From NCBI GenBank assembly GCA_029945375.1, contig CM057060.1, forward strand, positions 2,170,001 to 2,234,000: a stretch of 64,000 bases of DNA, in the 5' to 3' direction. Below the pieces are notes generated by a model, which saw nothing but the letters and a program-made list of their open reading frames with translations, made no database searches and had not been told where the DNA came from. Below, one piece after another: positions 10,925-33,226 of this stretch. The DNA is from Agaricus subrufescens (Eukaryota > Basidiomycota > Agaricomycetes > Agaricales > Agaricaceae). Made by a program: the position numbers and the translations under genes. Within the stretch, counting starts at the first letter, position 1; every line of letters starts with the position of its first letter.

Positions 10925-12326
10925 ATGGACCTCACTTACTCCCACACAACCCCCGTCCATGTCCTCCGTCCCGCCCCGGGGGACGACGCCCACGACCTCC
11001 TCGCCATCGGCGGCGACCACTCCGTCTACGTCCTCCTCGTCGTACGTCTCTCCCCTCCCCCCGCGTCCCCGCTCACCTCTCCGCGTCCCAGTCCGACGCG
11101 TCCTGCCGCCCCATCGCGTCTTTCCCCATCGCGTCCCGCGTCACTGCCATCGCCTGGTCCCCAAGCGCCGTCTCTCCGTCATCCTCTGATGCCTGGTCCA
11201 TAGAGTACCCAATATCTCTGCTCTCTCTCTTCGCTCCACTCAACGACTTCTCTCTGGCAGGCTTGTAGCCGCGACCGAGGACTTTGGCCTCCATCTCCTC
11301 AACAAAAAAGCCGACGCGGAAGAGTCCATCTTCCCCTTTGGTGGTGGCCTTAGTGGCCATCACGGCAAAATAAACGACATGACTTTCTGTGGCGGCTGGG
11401 GCGAAGACAACACGCGCTATGTCGCCACTGTTTCTGGTACCGACCCACCTTCCAACTCCCCAAAAAGCGCTCCTTAACATCCCAACTCTGTAGACGACAA
11501 GATGCTCATGGTCTGGGATCTGCACCCCACAGTTGATATCCCTGCACACAATCATCCGCTAGGCGATGAACGACGATCTTCGAGCCCTTCTCGTCCCCAG
11601 CCGACCGCCTATGTTATTCCGTTCTCCTCCCCCCTTGCTTCCGTCTCCGCCCACCCTTCCTCGAGTAAGGAGCTCCTCGTCGCGGATTGTCGCGGCTCCC
11701 TTTTCATAACTGACTGGCGCACTGATCCCGAAGAAGATGATCGATCTCACCTTCGGCATTCAAGCCTCGTCGAGTTGGTTGATCCCCATGCATTAGCTGC
11801 CTCCGCTCTCGGTTGCCCCGCACAGTGGTCCGGCTCCGCTGCGTGGAGGAGTGATGTCACCGACATGTAAGTCTCGCCTCGTTTTCCCCTGCATCTCCTC
11901 CGTTCACCCTTTACGTGTGATCAGAATAGGTGCCGTCTACGGCAACCGGTTTTCTATATGGGATCTTTCCAATCTCCGGGGTGGAAAGCCCTTTGTCACC
12001 GGGTCTACATTCCCTGAAGGCGGTCAGCGGTTTCGGTCCGTACAGCTTATTTGGTAGCCTATCATTCCTTAGCCCTGATTCATCAACCTAGTTGGTCTCC
12101 GACCTACCCAGAGTATTTTGCCATATCATCCCTGTCTCCTGCAAAGGGCGCTCTCATCCACGTTCATAACATCAACTACGTTCATGCCCAACCTACGGTA
12201 TTTGCGGTCAAACCGCGGCCGCATTCAGTTCAAGACTTCGACTTCTTGTCCATGCAGGGAATTCCCCGTATTGCCGTTGCGGTGGGACACAATGTCCATA
12301 TTTTTACCATCGGCGTTGACTCGTGA
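10925..12326 (+). CDS. NUP37: Nucleoporin Nup37-like WD40 protein
   Basis: Starting MDLTYSHTTPVHVLR, the spliced protein has the short beta-propeller of Nup37, a subunit of the Y-shaped scaffold of the nuclear pore. Recognisable segments are HDLLAIGGDHSVYVLLV, RVTAIAWSPS, HHGKINDMTFCGGW, DDKMLMVWDLHP, LLVADCRGSLFITDW, IGAVYGNRFSIWDLS and IAVAVGHNVHIFTIGVDS at the end. The IGAVxGNxxxIWD block and the order of blades match animal and fission yeast Nup37. Introns include 11042-11091, and one ending in GGCAG near 11261 that joins DAW to LVAATEDFG. Stop TGA at 12324-12326. The WD repeats are weak, as usual for this family, so identity rests on the Nup37-specific blocks. Confidence 0.75.
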
Positions 12327-12549
12327 GACCCTTCCAACCGGTTTTAAGACATTCCTCCGTCAACGTCAAACACCGGGCCGGCGACTGAAAGGCAATGTTA
12401 TACATATATAGAACGGCAGTAAGTATTTGCTGTGATTACAGTAATTAACGAATATCATCTATGAATTGGGAAACCGTGGAACAAAAAAGAAGAAAAAAAC
12501 AAAGGACATAAGACGATATACATACAAGCTACCAACAGCATCGGACTTA
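12327..12549. other. Convergent intergenic region, Nup37 / Zn2Cys6 gene
   Basis: 223 bp between two stop codons. It is AT-rich with an A-run near 12482-12500. I see no RNA gene or element; presumably 3' untranslated and terminator sequence for both genes. Confidence 0.5.
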
Positions 12550-15548
12550 TTAATGCCCATAATTCGCATGCTGCATGTGGTGAGAATACGCCATTGGGGC
12601 CTGATGAACATGTTGCGGCCCAGGCGGATTCGGTTCACCGAAGCCGAGTTCGATGAACATGTTCTTGTAATAGCTTTGATCCTGCTCCGTCGCATGCATA
12701 TCATTATTGTTCACGAAATAGTAGCCGTTCTGGTTCTGGTTCTGGTGATAGTATTGCATGGAACCTTCGTTTCCGCCACCGCTATTAGCATTCGAGCCGA
12801 CGCCGTTGCGGAGTGCTAATTCCTGAGAGTAGTATCCATTCTGTTGCGCAGGCTGTGCCGGAGGCTGCTGCTGCTGCTGTTGGATGTGAGCAGAAGAAGA
12901 GAAATACGCTTCACGGCTCGACTGGGAGGGAGCTTGGTGAGGATACGATTGCGTCGGTGAATTTTGCACGGCGCCGAGGTGGTGTGTGTTTTGCGTAGCT
13001 GCAGATGTGAGATCATCAATATACAAAAATAGGACGCCGAGTGAGCGGCATTCATAACTTACTTTGAAGTCGGGGATCAATCTGAACACCGCCGTCCCTT
13101 TGCCCGAATCGGTGTTTATCTACTTCAACAAGGCTGCGCAAGAAGCGGGCATGGACAGCGGCATTGTTGGCAGGATTCCCAGCGGTGTCATATGCATCTG
13201 CAGTCTTCAAGATGAGGGAGTATACTTCTCCCGTGTCAACGACCTCTTTGGGAGAGGTGGGGCTACGAAGGAGCTGCCAAAGATAAACCATGTGAAGATG
13301 CCCAGAATCCAATGAGAGCTAACGAATTACCTTGAGGAGTATGATCGCTGCATAAGCGGTCATTACCGTGATGGTCTCCTGCCCATAGCGCTGTGGCATG
13401 TGGTCAACACGTCGAACAGGCTGTTCCGGGTAAAAAAAATGAGCGCACCAGCATGGACAGTTTAGTAAAGTCAACAATAACGATCTGCAAGGACTCCTTG
13501 GCACTGCTGTAGCACACAGAATGAGCTTGCACGCTGTGATGCTGCCTTCCATCCTAAGCAAGAGGTTAAAAAAAGCACGGTGATCCGCGGAGAGCTCGAT
13601 ACGTACGGATGTACCCGAAGCAATGCCAAAGTAATTTAAGAACACTCTGACATAGAGTCGGAAGAATTTGAGAAAGGCAAAGTGGAAAGATTCTCCATTT
13701 GCTGCAATCAATATCAGTGAAACAACCGAGGGGAAAGAAATGATGTCCGACCTTCCCCCATTTCAGCTTGCCATTTCTCACCCCATTTGTTGAGTTTGGC
13801 GTTGCAGTTGCGCAACAAAACTTCGTAATTGATATCATTTGCTCCCGAGCCTTTTGACGCACTAAAAACGTCGGTGGTTTCGGCCTGTCAAGCGATTATC
13901 AATGGTTTGGTACGGCCGAAAAGGAAGTTTGGCATACGGCAATGCGGCGCAATTCGACAAAGGCAGCTATGATGACGTCCTCTGGACGAATTTTGTCATC
14001 GACAGCGTGGCGGTGCCAATTGCCCGATTTTTCGATAAGCTCGTCGTTCTCGGGAAGCATCCAGTGACGACCCGTTTGGGTGCTGAGACTACGATCGTGG
14101 ACGAAGAGCACCAGGTAGGTGCGTTCGCGATTACGGCGCTCAAGCTTTTGAAGAGTGGTCTCATTTTGGGGAGGTTTAGCGCAACGATTGAGGCCAAGCT
14201 CGACAGCCATGCGACAGGCCTGGAATGCACGATTAGGAGGCTGATGGACAGAGGAGGGGCAGTATCAGCACTTACGTATCCAATATATGTCCATGTGCGC
14301 TGAAGCGAGGGTCAGAAGGTTTAGCGAAGGAGAGGGCCGGCGACTTACGTTGTCCTCAGGCTCTCTCCAATAAGTGAGGCAGGCAAAAGCTTGGACGACC
14401 TCGACGCTCTTCCAGGATTCCTGGAAGGCGCGGAAAGCGAGATCGTTTGCGAGTTTCTGGCACTGCTTGAAAATTTCGGGCCTGAAAAACTTGGCAGCAG
14501 CCATAATCAAGGTCGAAAATAAAAAGGGGCAGCGGGTGCGGACATAGGTATGGGTATGGAGCTGAGGGTCGAAGATGTTGATGAAGGGGTTGAGCCGGAG
14601 ATAGAGAGCATCGAAGAGGAGACTTGCATCTGCCTCGGTAATGAGGCCGGTAGAGATGGGATCAGGAATGGAGGGCTTGGGGGGAGAGGCCTTGGACTGG
14701 GGAGGGGTGTAGGGAGAGCCGCGGTGGGGGGGAGAAGAGGTGGAGACGGGTGCCTCTTCGTTGAGGATAATGCGGAAGAAGGAATTGCGCTGGGTGGCCT
14801 TGATCAACTTGGCGGGGAAAGGAGGGGTATCACCCTTGTCGGGATCGTCGTCGTCGTCGTCGACGACGCTCATAGTATGGGAGCTGGTGGCGGAGGTAGG
14901 GTAAGCAGACGACGGCGGGGCGGTGGAGGGGGGAGCAGAGGGATGGGCAGGGAGGTTCAGGGGAGGGAGGTTTGTAGAAGGGAAGTGGGAAGTAGAAGAG
15001 TAGGCAGGATCGGCATGGGGGAGGGAGCCGTAGATGGTGTCCTGGGCGATGTCCGCCGCTGAGTATGGGGCGGACATCCCGGCGTCGACGGGCTGCGTCT
15101 TGAGCTTTGCCGAGTTGAGGTCTTTTTCGAGGCGGCGAAGCATCTTCGAGGCCTCGGAAAGCCTGGGGGGGGAGTGTTATCGTTTGTTCGCGAGCACAGA
15201 GGGGGAGAACCTACTTTGAGCCTGGCTTGCGACCGCGCCGGTGCTTTTCGAAGATGCATCTGCGGGGCGATGGTCAGGGCGGGGGGGACGGGGGAGAGGG
15301 GGAGCGACGGACTCTACGTTGGCGCGCTTGCAGCGTTGGCACTGTTTCTGGCCGTCCTCGGCGCCGACGCACTTCATCTAGGGACGGGGGTGAGGGCCGG
15401 CGGGCAGGGAGGAGAGGGCACGGACCTTTGCAGCGCGGCAGACGGTGCATGCCCGGGCGCCGCGAACGACCTGGGGCTTGGAGCTGTGGGGGGCGTGAGG
15501 GGCAGCGGGGCGGGCAGGGCTGGGCACTGACGGGGGCTTTGCGTCCAT
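12550..15548 (-). CDS. Zn(II)2Cys6 fungal transcription factor with Fungal_trans domain
   Basis: The start at 15548 gives MDAKPPSVPSPARPA, then the binuclear zinc cluster near residues 35-65: ACTVCRAAK is joined across an intron to MKCVGAEDG, QCQRCKRANVE and, after another intron, CIFEKHRRGRK. The cysteine spacing is CX2CX6CX9CX2CX6C. A Lys/Arg linker and a coiled-coil (MLRRLEKDLNSAK) for dimerisation follow. Next is a long Ser/Pro-rich region, then the middle homology domain (LITEADASLLFDALY, RCPFLFSTLIMAAAKFF, RTWTYIGYACRMAVELGLN, RERTYLVLFVHDRSLSTQTGR). The C terminus is Gln/Asn/Tyr-rich with a short polyQ run and ends MQHANYGH. It is a nuclear regulator of unknown targets. Overall order resembles xylanase-regulator or acetate-regulator type factors, but I cannot assign an orthologue. 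Confidence 0.88.
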
Positions 15549-18515
<2,967 letters not shown>

Positions 18516-18658
18516 TGATTAGCCCGTTATATGTTTATTACGTGTGCTAGTGTTTGTAGTTAGTAGATGATATTAACATAAGTACACGAGGCAGGCTCCT
18601 TTCTTATAATCGGGACCCTTGCCTACCATACTGCCGCTGTACTTCCTCACTCGTGCCT

Positions 18659-19619
18659 ATGCCATTAATCAAACCTTCGTCCACCGGACCCTCTCCCTTG
18701 CAGGCAGTCCAAGTTGTCACAACTACCATCTTCTCTCCTAGCCCCACCGCCGAGTCCGGCAGACATTCCTCATCGTCCGTTCCCGTACCAGCTATCGTCG
18801 GCGGGGTCATCGGCGGTGTTGCCCTTGCGATCGCAGTAACCTTGTTATGGCTATTCTGGGGTAGGCAAATTCAAAAAACGAAACGGAAGCAGGAGGAAGA
18901 AAAGGTATACGTCTGTTTGCTCAAGCTGGACTACGGGCTGCGGCTGATTACTTTACCTGCGGCAGGAAAAGCACTACAAAACGAAATATAACACGATACG
19001 CAACGCACAGATTAGTGGTCCAAAAAGCCATTCTTATCGTCCCCCGTTGAAGGGCCAACCGAATGATAAACACATCAAGTTTGCAAATGACACAAGGGCT
19101 ACGACTACGCTGCCGTCGGCAGAGAAAGTCGATCCCGAGAAGGCCAAACATATGCTATTTGACAATCCAAACTCACCACCTCAACTGCCTCAACCGTCAT
19201 GGACCATGGAAGAACGATTGCGGCGAACAGGCTCAGTTATCTGGCCCTTGCCTCGCATTCCAAGTCCACTTAAAAAGCTGTCTCAAAATTCAATACGAGA
19301 AAATGATGGGGAGAATCATACAGGAGACGGCGCACAACAGCACGAAACGGTCTCGCACAAGAGGTCCAACATCAGTGAGAACTCCAACATGAGTGCCGAA
19401 TCGCGCCAGAGCCGCACTCCTGTCAATCTCATCCTCGCAGCACTTGGAAATCGAGGGAATAATGGCTCATTCCATTCTGCTGATCGCCAGTCCTCGTCGT
19501 CACTTTGGAGTAACTTGTTTCGAATGGTTCCTGGAGCGAGGAGCTCACAGCATAGCGCTGCAAATTCATACCAGCAGCCAGCTAACGAACAAAATTATCC
19601 AGTTGGAACTGCCCTCTAG
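18659..19619 (+). CDS. Single-pass membrane protein, Ser/Thr-rich, unknown function
   Basis: Two exons with intron 18905-18965 (61 nt, GTATAC...GGCAG). The first exon has a short Ser/Pro/Thr-rich head, then one strongly hydrophobic segment (VGGVIGGVALAIAVTLLWLF) followed by basic residues (GRQIQKTKRKQ), so the rest is most likely cytoplasmic. The tail of about 220 residues is low in order: Ser/Asn/Pro-rich, with RRTGSVIWPLPRIPSP and ENSNMSAESRQSRTP. The layout resembles the many fungal wall-sensor-like or Mid2-like proteins, but no family was recognised. There is no signal peptide, and the frame upstream of the ATG stays open with cysteines (PCLPYCRC), so an upstream exon may be missing. It ends 54 bp from the stop of MIC19. 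Confidence 0.6.
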
Positions 19620-19673
19620 GTAGAAATGGACAGTGGACCAAAGGGGTACACTTCGACTGTATGCCTAGCTCTA

Positions 19674-20363
19674 TCAGTGTAACGTTTTAAAGTGCTCCTG
19701 TTCGTATAGTGAGGACAATATATTACAGGGCATGAATACACCCACCTGCTCTAGCTTTGTAACAGAATTCTTGAAGTGATCAACCTCCTTCCAGCAGTCG
19801 AGAGGACGCGTTGTATTTCGCCTGCATCGAGACTGAGTAAGGGAACAGTGAACAGTATGAGTTAGCAAATACCTGTAGCATTCCACTACAGCATCACCAC
19901 TGCTTTTGACCTCCGGGTATTCTGCAAGTTCCTTCCTCGTCTGATACTTGCTGACCTTTTGCCTGATCTCTTCTAAATCTCCTTGTAGAGTTGTGCTGCT
20001 TTTGATGTCGCCAGAGCTATTTCCGTCTCCTTCCGACGCTTCGCCAGCCATAGCACGCTCCTTGTCCAGATTCTCCTTTTCTAGAGCACGTTCAATCTCT
20101 TCCTGTACGTGCTCTTCCTCCCTCCTGAGATGGTCCAGCTCATCCTGTATCCGTGCGCGAATATGGGCGTCGAGAACTGTCTGGCGCTCGGGGGAGGTCT
20201 CTGACGATTCGAGCCGGTTCGAAAGATGGTTGACGACATCTGGAGAGAACTGCTACGATGAGAAAGAGGGTAATATAATACAGTGAAAGGCACATACGGA
20301 AATCGGTGTTTCACTTTCAAACACCTTTTCGTCGGTGCTGGAGCTCGACTGGGCCGCACCCAT
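19674..20363 (-). CDS. MIC19: MICOS subunit Mic19 (CHCHD3-like)
   Basis: The start at 20363 gives MGAAQSSSS, the N-myristoylation signature (Met-Gly-x3-Ser) typical of Mic19. A charged coiled coil follows (LDAHIRARIQDELDHLRREEEHVQEEIERALEK, about residues 45-85), then DLEEIRQKVSKYQTR. The C terminus has a single CX10C half of a CHCH domain: AVVEC-YRRNTTRPLD-CWKEVDHFK, assembled over the intron near 19817-19873. The last exon gives EHFKTLH and stops at 19674. In the family, Mic19 links Mic60 to other MICOS subunits at cristae junctions, and the cysteine pair is oxidised in the intermembrane space. At about 180 residues, length fits. It lies 85 bp downstream of the DHX35-like gene on the same strand. 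Confidence 0.88.
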
Positions 20364-20448
20364 GATGGCTAAGAACGAGTTGCGGATTTCGCACGCTTCG
20401 GGCCATTCAAATATTTCTATCTCATCATTATTTTGTACACAACGTAGG

Positions 20449-23237
<2,789 letters not shown>

Positions 23238-23275
23238 GATAAACAGGAACAACTGAAAGAACTCAAGACTTGATT
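23238..23275. promoter_or_regulatory. 38-bp divergent gap, DHX35 / PhoD-like
   Basis: The opposed start codons are at 23237 (minus) and 23276 (plus). Such a gap cannot hold two conventional promoters with leaders, so the 5' untranslated regions must be extremely short or overlap the partner gene, or one start is wrong. Confidence 0.45.
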
Positions 23276-25644
23276 ATGACCATCATAGCCCTTTTTACGG
23301 CCCTGTTGGGCTGCTTATTTCGTCTGACTACCTACGTTTTTCTACAAGTCGTATGTATCTTTCCTCCAGCCGTTGTAAGGATGCTTAAGGCGAGATTCAG
23401 ATTCCGTCTCGTTTGGCTCGGCCTCTGTTGCCCTTGTTCTACACTCTGCATCTGCTAGGGGTTTTTCTTTTCACCAAGAAATTTGCTAGTCCACCGGACA
23501 AGGACAAATCCAGCAAACCTAAACCCAACGTTGCCGGCAAGTCCGGGCTTACCGCCGTATGCTAGTAACACTGACCCTGTCTTGTTAACACTCAGCCCAG
23601 CACACGACACTGTTCAGCCGCCTCTACAGTGTACTTCTGTGCCTTCCTTCCAATTTTCGTCCCATTAATTGGGTCAATATCGCAGTCAACACGCTTTTGC
23701 TGGCTGCTGCTGCTGATTTCGCCATCACACCTTTTCTTGATAAAGCTCAAAGTGTTACGTTTACTAGAGTAGGTGCTGTTTACGCTGATGGCGCCAAAAT
23801 CATTGTCCGATATCCATCCCTACCAGAGGACTACAACTCTGTGAGTGTTCTCTGGCGTGAGGTCTCTAATGGAACGTATTGGCAACAAGGTCCCACCGCC
23901 AACTTGAGCCAGGACTCGGACTGGATTGCCACGGTAAAGATTCAAAACCTACTGCCTGAAACTCGTTATGAATGTGAGCCTAGAGTTAACCTGGACAACG
24001 TCAGTCTAACCAAGATCATAGACATCCTGGTTGACAGCAACCAGACCATTCTCCCTTACCCTCCTCGTCCTATCCAATTTTCTACCTTCCCTGACCCCCG
24101 CCTTCCTGGAGGAAGAGCCTTTCGGTTCCTGGTCTCATCTTGCATAACACCCAATTTCCCATACCGCGGCCCTTTGAATAGAAAAGCTATCCATGGCTTT
24201 GATCTTTTGGCCCAGAGCCTTAATCTATCCCCCGTGTCCTCACTTTCCCATGAAACACAACCGGGCCAAGAGACACCGACAGAATTCGGACCCCAACCAG
24301 AAGATGAAGCACAACTTAAAGTTGCAAGGCACCCTCCCGTAGACTTTCTCCTGTTCTTAGGAGATTTTATCTACGCAGACGTACCCATCTATATTGGCGA
24401 CGAGAGGGAAGCCTACAGGCGATTGTATAGGCGGAACTATCAGAATATTGGCTTCCGGAGTATCTATGAAAACATTCGTGAGTCTTTATAGGCAGATCTT
24501 GCCTACAGTAGCTCAAATCTCACCTGCGACAGCTATCTTCCATACTTACGATGATCACGAGGTAACTGTCTTTTATCCTATTATATAATTATCCAGAACA
24601 CTCATTTCATTCAGATTATCAATAATTATATGGGTGAAGAAAACGATTTGAAGCCACCCTATCCAAATGCAGCTGATGCATTTTGGTTGTACAATGCTAA
24701 CGCAAACTATGACTCAGTCGACGATGATCAGTTCTATTATGACTTTCGAAATGGAGACGCGGCCTTTTTTGTAATGGACACACGGCGGTACCGATCTGGT
24801 CTTCAAGACCCTGACTTCTCAACCCGCTCAATGCTAGGAGAACGACAATTATCGGCGCTGCTCTCTTGGCTTTCACAGGTAATGCGTCCGCTAGTTCTCC
24901 CATGTCGAAATAGCTGAGCTATCGCAGGTCAACCACACGGCAGCTTTCAAATTCGTGGTTAGCTCTGTTCCCTTTACCACACTCTGGTCGCATGACGCTC
25001 AGTTTGATTCATGGGCGGGATTTCCCCGAGAACGGAAAATACTACTTGACGCTTTTCACAGTGTACCGAACGTCATCATCCTCTCAGGTGATCGCCACGA
25101 GTTTGCTGCTATTGCTTTCAATGGGGATAGGCCTGAGTCCCACATAGTTTACGAATTCTCCACCAGCCCACTTAGTATGTTTTATATTCCACTAATCCGC
25201 ACTCTTGCCCCTCAAAGTCGGGATAACGTAACGAGGACGAGGATGGAAGTAAATGGTTCTAAGACTAGAGAGTACACTGAGGTACTGCCGAAGGAGGAAG
25301 TTCTCAAATATTTACCTATTGGTAACATCAAGTGGTGAGCCTGAGTTTGGACGATGTTTAGTGAATTTTTTTGAGATCTTGAAACAGGTCAGACATACGA
25401 GTCGACACAAGGAATGAATCACAGCCACTCTTGCATCTCAACACCTTCATTGATGGGAGGTCTTCTTACAAGTGAGTATATCATAATCACACATCTACTC
25501 CTTAATATTAAAGCAAAGGTTAGTTTGACTATCAAAGGTCTTCCGCTAGCAAATGAACCTCCAACTGCTATCGAATTCTCCGTTACGAACACACTAAGAG
25601 ACTTTTTCAATAAATTAGGATTTGTGCCTAGTCAATGGCTATAA
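23276..25644 (+). CDS. PhoD-like metallophosphatase, membrane-anchored
   Basis: The N terminus holds two hydrophobic segments (IIALFTALLGCLFRLTTYVFL, and after an intron PLLPLFYTLHLLGVFLF). The middle part shows a fibronectin-like entry domain (VRYPSLPEDYNSVSVLWRE). The phosphatase core has metal-binding motifs LLFLGDFIYAD, HTYDDHEI (joined across an intron near 24560-24615), FFVMDTRRYR, FKFVVSSVPFTTLW and LSGDRHEFAAI. These match PhoD-type enzymes, which hydrolyse phosphodiesters or monoesters with Ca/Fe. The C-terminal exon ends FFNKLGFVPSQWL, stop 25642-25644. The exact splice points in the first 400 bases are my weakest part. The gene stops 25 bp from the PEX6 stop, tail to tail. Confidence 0.82.
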
Positions 25645-25669
25645 ATCTTTGTACTATTTTACCATTTAA

Positions 25670-29212
<3,543 letters not shown>

Positions 29213-29284
29213 GCTCGGGGTCACTGGAGGAGGCAAGGTAGAATTATAGACAAGTAGTATGTACACGAGGGTGAGGTAAATAAG

Positions 29285-30084
29285 TCAGCATTTGATAGAT
29301 TTGAGCTCGTTGGTGGCTTTCTCCGCGACATAGACGCGTTGTTGTTGGCTTGGTAGGCCCTATGCAGATTGGTCAAGGCAGTTCTTGGATAAGTACAGTC
29401 TACGGTACTGACCTGGCCGACCTCTCGAATGACGGCGGATGTCTTGTGGAATTCTTCTGCTGCCTCTGTGGAGAGTACCAGTGGTTCTACTGAAGGGTTA
29501 GGATCACACAGCAAAAGCTGGGGGATACGCACGATCGGGAGGCTCGTCGTCTGTCACGTCGGGTAGGGGCTCGTCGTACGCTTTCACCAGTCTGTCCAAG
29601 TGACTGGACAGGCGCGTTCGGATCTCCTCCGGGGTCTCGCGACGCATCCTGGTCGTCCGCTTATGCCACTGCAAGCGTGTGTCTGCAAGGCTCCATATTC
29701 TTCTGTCTAGAGCTTCGTCGAAAAGTTCCATATCTGCTCGTGTGTTCAGTCGTGGATGAAGTGTATATGTGGGAGGCTGACCTTGGCCTGGGTCGTTCAT
29801 ATTTTCGAAATTGTGGCCATTGACTCTGAGATTAGGTTGGGCCATTGAAAAAGTAGCGTCCAAGAACTAGGAGAACGACGAGGTGAGAGGAGCAAGGAAA
29901 CAAGGAGGGCAGGACCGACGTTGTTGAAATCGGCGAGGACAGCAGCGCGTTCAGACGGCGGGAGGTGTTCAGAGTCGAGTGTGTCATTGGCAAAGGCGAG
30001 GGCGGCACTGTGGAGGTCGTTCTTGACGTGGTCCCAGTCTGCAAGGGAGCCGACAGATACACGGAGGAGCTCTTCGCGGTCCAT
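29285..30084 (-). CDS. MIS14: Mis14/Nsl1-like kinetochore protein
   Basis: Three or four exons. Start MDREELLRVSVGSLADWD at 30084. The recognisable family block is FNNFLDATFSMAQPNLRVNG (the helix before a conserved Asn-Gly), followed by FDEALDRRIWSLADTRLQWH and RMRRETPEEI, where paired arginines and a Pro-Glu are typical of Mis14. Later helices read STEAAEEFHKTSAVIREV and, after an intron, VYVAEKATNELKSIKC with the stop at 29285. Mis14/Nsl1 is part of the four-protein Mis12/MIND complex that bridges centromeric chromatin to Ndc80. The protein is short, helical and poorly conserved, so this call rests on a few blocks. It is sandwiched between PEX6 (72 bp) and YJU2 (56 bp), all minus strand. 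Confidence 0.65.
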
Positions 30085-30140
30085 GGGAGGAAGGGATAGA
30101 TAAGATGGTAATAATACAAGACTAATGCACAACAAGTTAT

Positions 30141-31139
30141 CTATTTCACCTTGGCCTTTTTCACAACCCGAATCCCCAGCGAATTCTTCCCTTCCACCTT
30201 CTTCTTCTTTGCCGTGGCCGACATCGCACTCGAGCTGATCAACGCCCGCGTCGACTCTGGTAACAGACTCTGCAGCGTTGGCTCGCTGTCGTCTGCCTTC
30301 CGCTTCACCGTCATAACTGTGGCCGCCTCTGTCCCCAACGCGGGTACTGACACCTGCGAGAACACCTCTCGAACAAGTCTTTCATCCTCATCCTCCAGTC
30401 GCTGCTGTTCTGCTGTCTCCTCATCCTCTACCTCCCCCTCACGCACACGCGCCACAAGATCGACCGCTTGACCTACACGCTCGTTCCGGGCATTGCGGGC
30501 ACGGATATCTTGCAATGCATCTAGAATGTCCATCTCACGTTTCGAATCCACCGTTCGGTTTTCCAGTGCCTTCATCGGGTTGTTCTCTTCTTCTTCCAAC
30601 TTGGCCAAACGATCCTCTTCCTCAACTGCCTTTTCCTCTCTCCACGGCTCAAAGTTTCGTGACGCTCCATGTTCGGCAGAATAGTCCGTATTCTTGGGGT
30701 CTGTCTTGAATGTGATTTCTGCAGAGCATAGCGTACTGGAAAGCTGTTTGTCACTCGCAATGGGCTGGGATGTAGTAAAAGAAACTCACCACTTGATATA
30801 GAAACGAAATATTTTAATGCCATAATAATCTTCGCCCTCCACAGTTTCTTTGCGAGCGTTGAACTTTTTCCCCTTGTAGATATATTCACCGCAAGTGTTA
30901 CACCGCCTATGGAGGCTACTTGTCAGCGGGGGGTCGGTCTGGGCAAACGATGCGGGCATACATGGAGAATGGGGCCATAAGACGAACGACTTGTTGGGAG
31001 TTTTTTGGCTGCTTGCGCCGGGGAATAAGATCCGGGTCAAAGTCGGGGGGGAAATACTTGTTGAGGACTAGGGTAGAAGGTCAGCGGTTCATGGCCGGGC
31101 AGAGGACGACGGCGGCGACTGACCTTTGCGTTCAGACAT
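30141..31139 (-). CDS. YJU2: Splicing factor Yju2 (CWC16 family)
   Basis: The start MSERK at 31139 is a tiny first exon, joined to [18 protein letters not shown]. Zinc-binding cysteines are [20 protein letters not shown] and [18 protein letters not shown], then [20 protein letters not shown]. These define the CWC16 domain. Yju2 enters the spliceosome with the Prp19 complex and stabilises the branch helix in the first step. The tail is acidic and coiled ([18 protein letters not shown]) and ends in a lysine-rich nuclear signal ([19 protein letters not shown]). It shares a 127-bp promoter with KRR1. Confidence 0.93.
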
Positions 31140-31266
31140 GGTCGGGGCTGGGAGGTAGGTGCTTAGTCAGCACCCCCGGTAGGCTTCACTAAAGGGTCAG
31201 CGCACGTGCTTCTGAGTGGCTCGGCGATGGGTAGGAGCCTGGGTTAGGGTTCCACCTGCCTTTGAT
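31140..31266. promoter_or_regulatory. Divergent promoter YJU2 / KRR1 with CACGTG and telomere-like box
   Basis: Within 127 bp are an E-box CACGTG at 31203-31208 and GGGTTAGGGTT at 31241-31251. TTAGGG-type words are bound by Tbf1/Teb1-like factors in other fungi, often at ribosome-biogenesis genes; KRR1 is one. Binding here is inference. Confidence 0.5.
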
Positions 31267-32917
<1,651 letters not shown>

Positions 32918-33226
32918 GGCCATTAGTATTCAATTCCATCAAGCTAGAGGAGGCGACTCTTTCAGCAAAGTCATACGACAACGATCCGACCTAGACATGC
33001 ACAGGATGATATTGGAACGATGTCGTTGGCACCAGGTAGCACGAGCGAATATGGTATAAGGTGTACGAAGACAGGTGATGGCCGTTTTTCTTTATTGTGG
33101 ATAGCTATGTATAATTGCTCCGCTAATTGATCAAGATTCACACTCACGACCACTTGACATGAAATGGTCCGCCGGTATATATAGACTAGTGTACCATAAT
33201 CGATCTTATCAAGCCACTTTCACACC
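32918..33226. promoter_or_regulatory. Intergenic region with amidase promoter
   Basis: 309 bp between the KRR1 stop and the amidase start. The last 130 bp are shared with the truncated amidase copy: GGATAGCTAT, TTGCTCCGCTAATT (33115-33128), TATATAGACT, GTACCAT and CTTATCAAGC. The intact copy has about 45 extra bases after CTAATT. TATATATAGA near 33176-33185 is a likely TATA element, about 45 bp before the ATG. The proximal 190 bp show nothing distinctive. Confidence 0.6.

Noticed and set aside
14550..15062. Gly/Val-rich plus-strand open frame
   Set aside because: It is antisense to the Ser/Pro-rich linker of the Zn2Cys6 regulator, with no recognisable domain.
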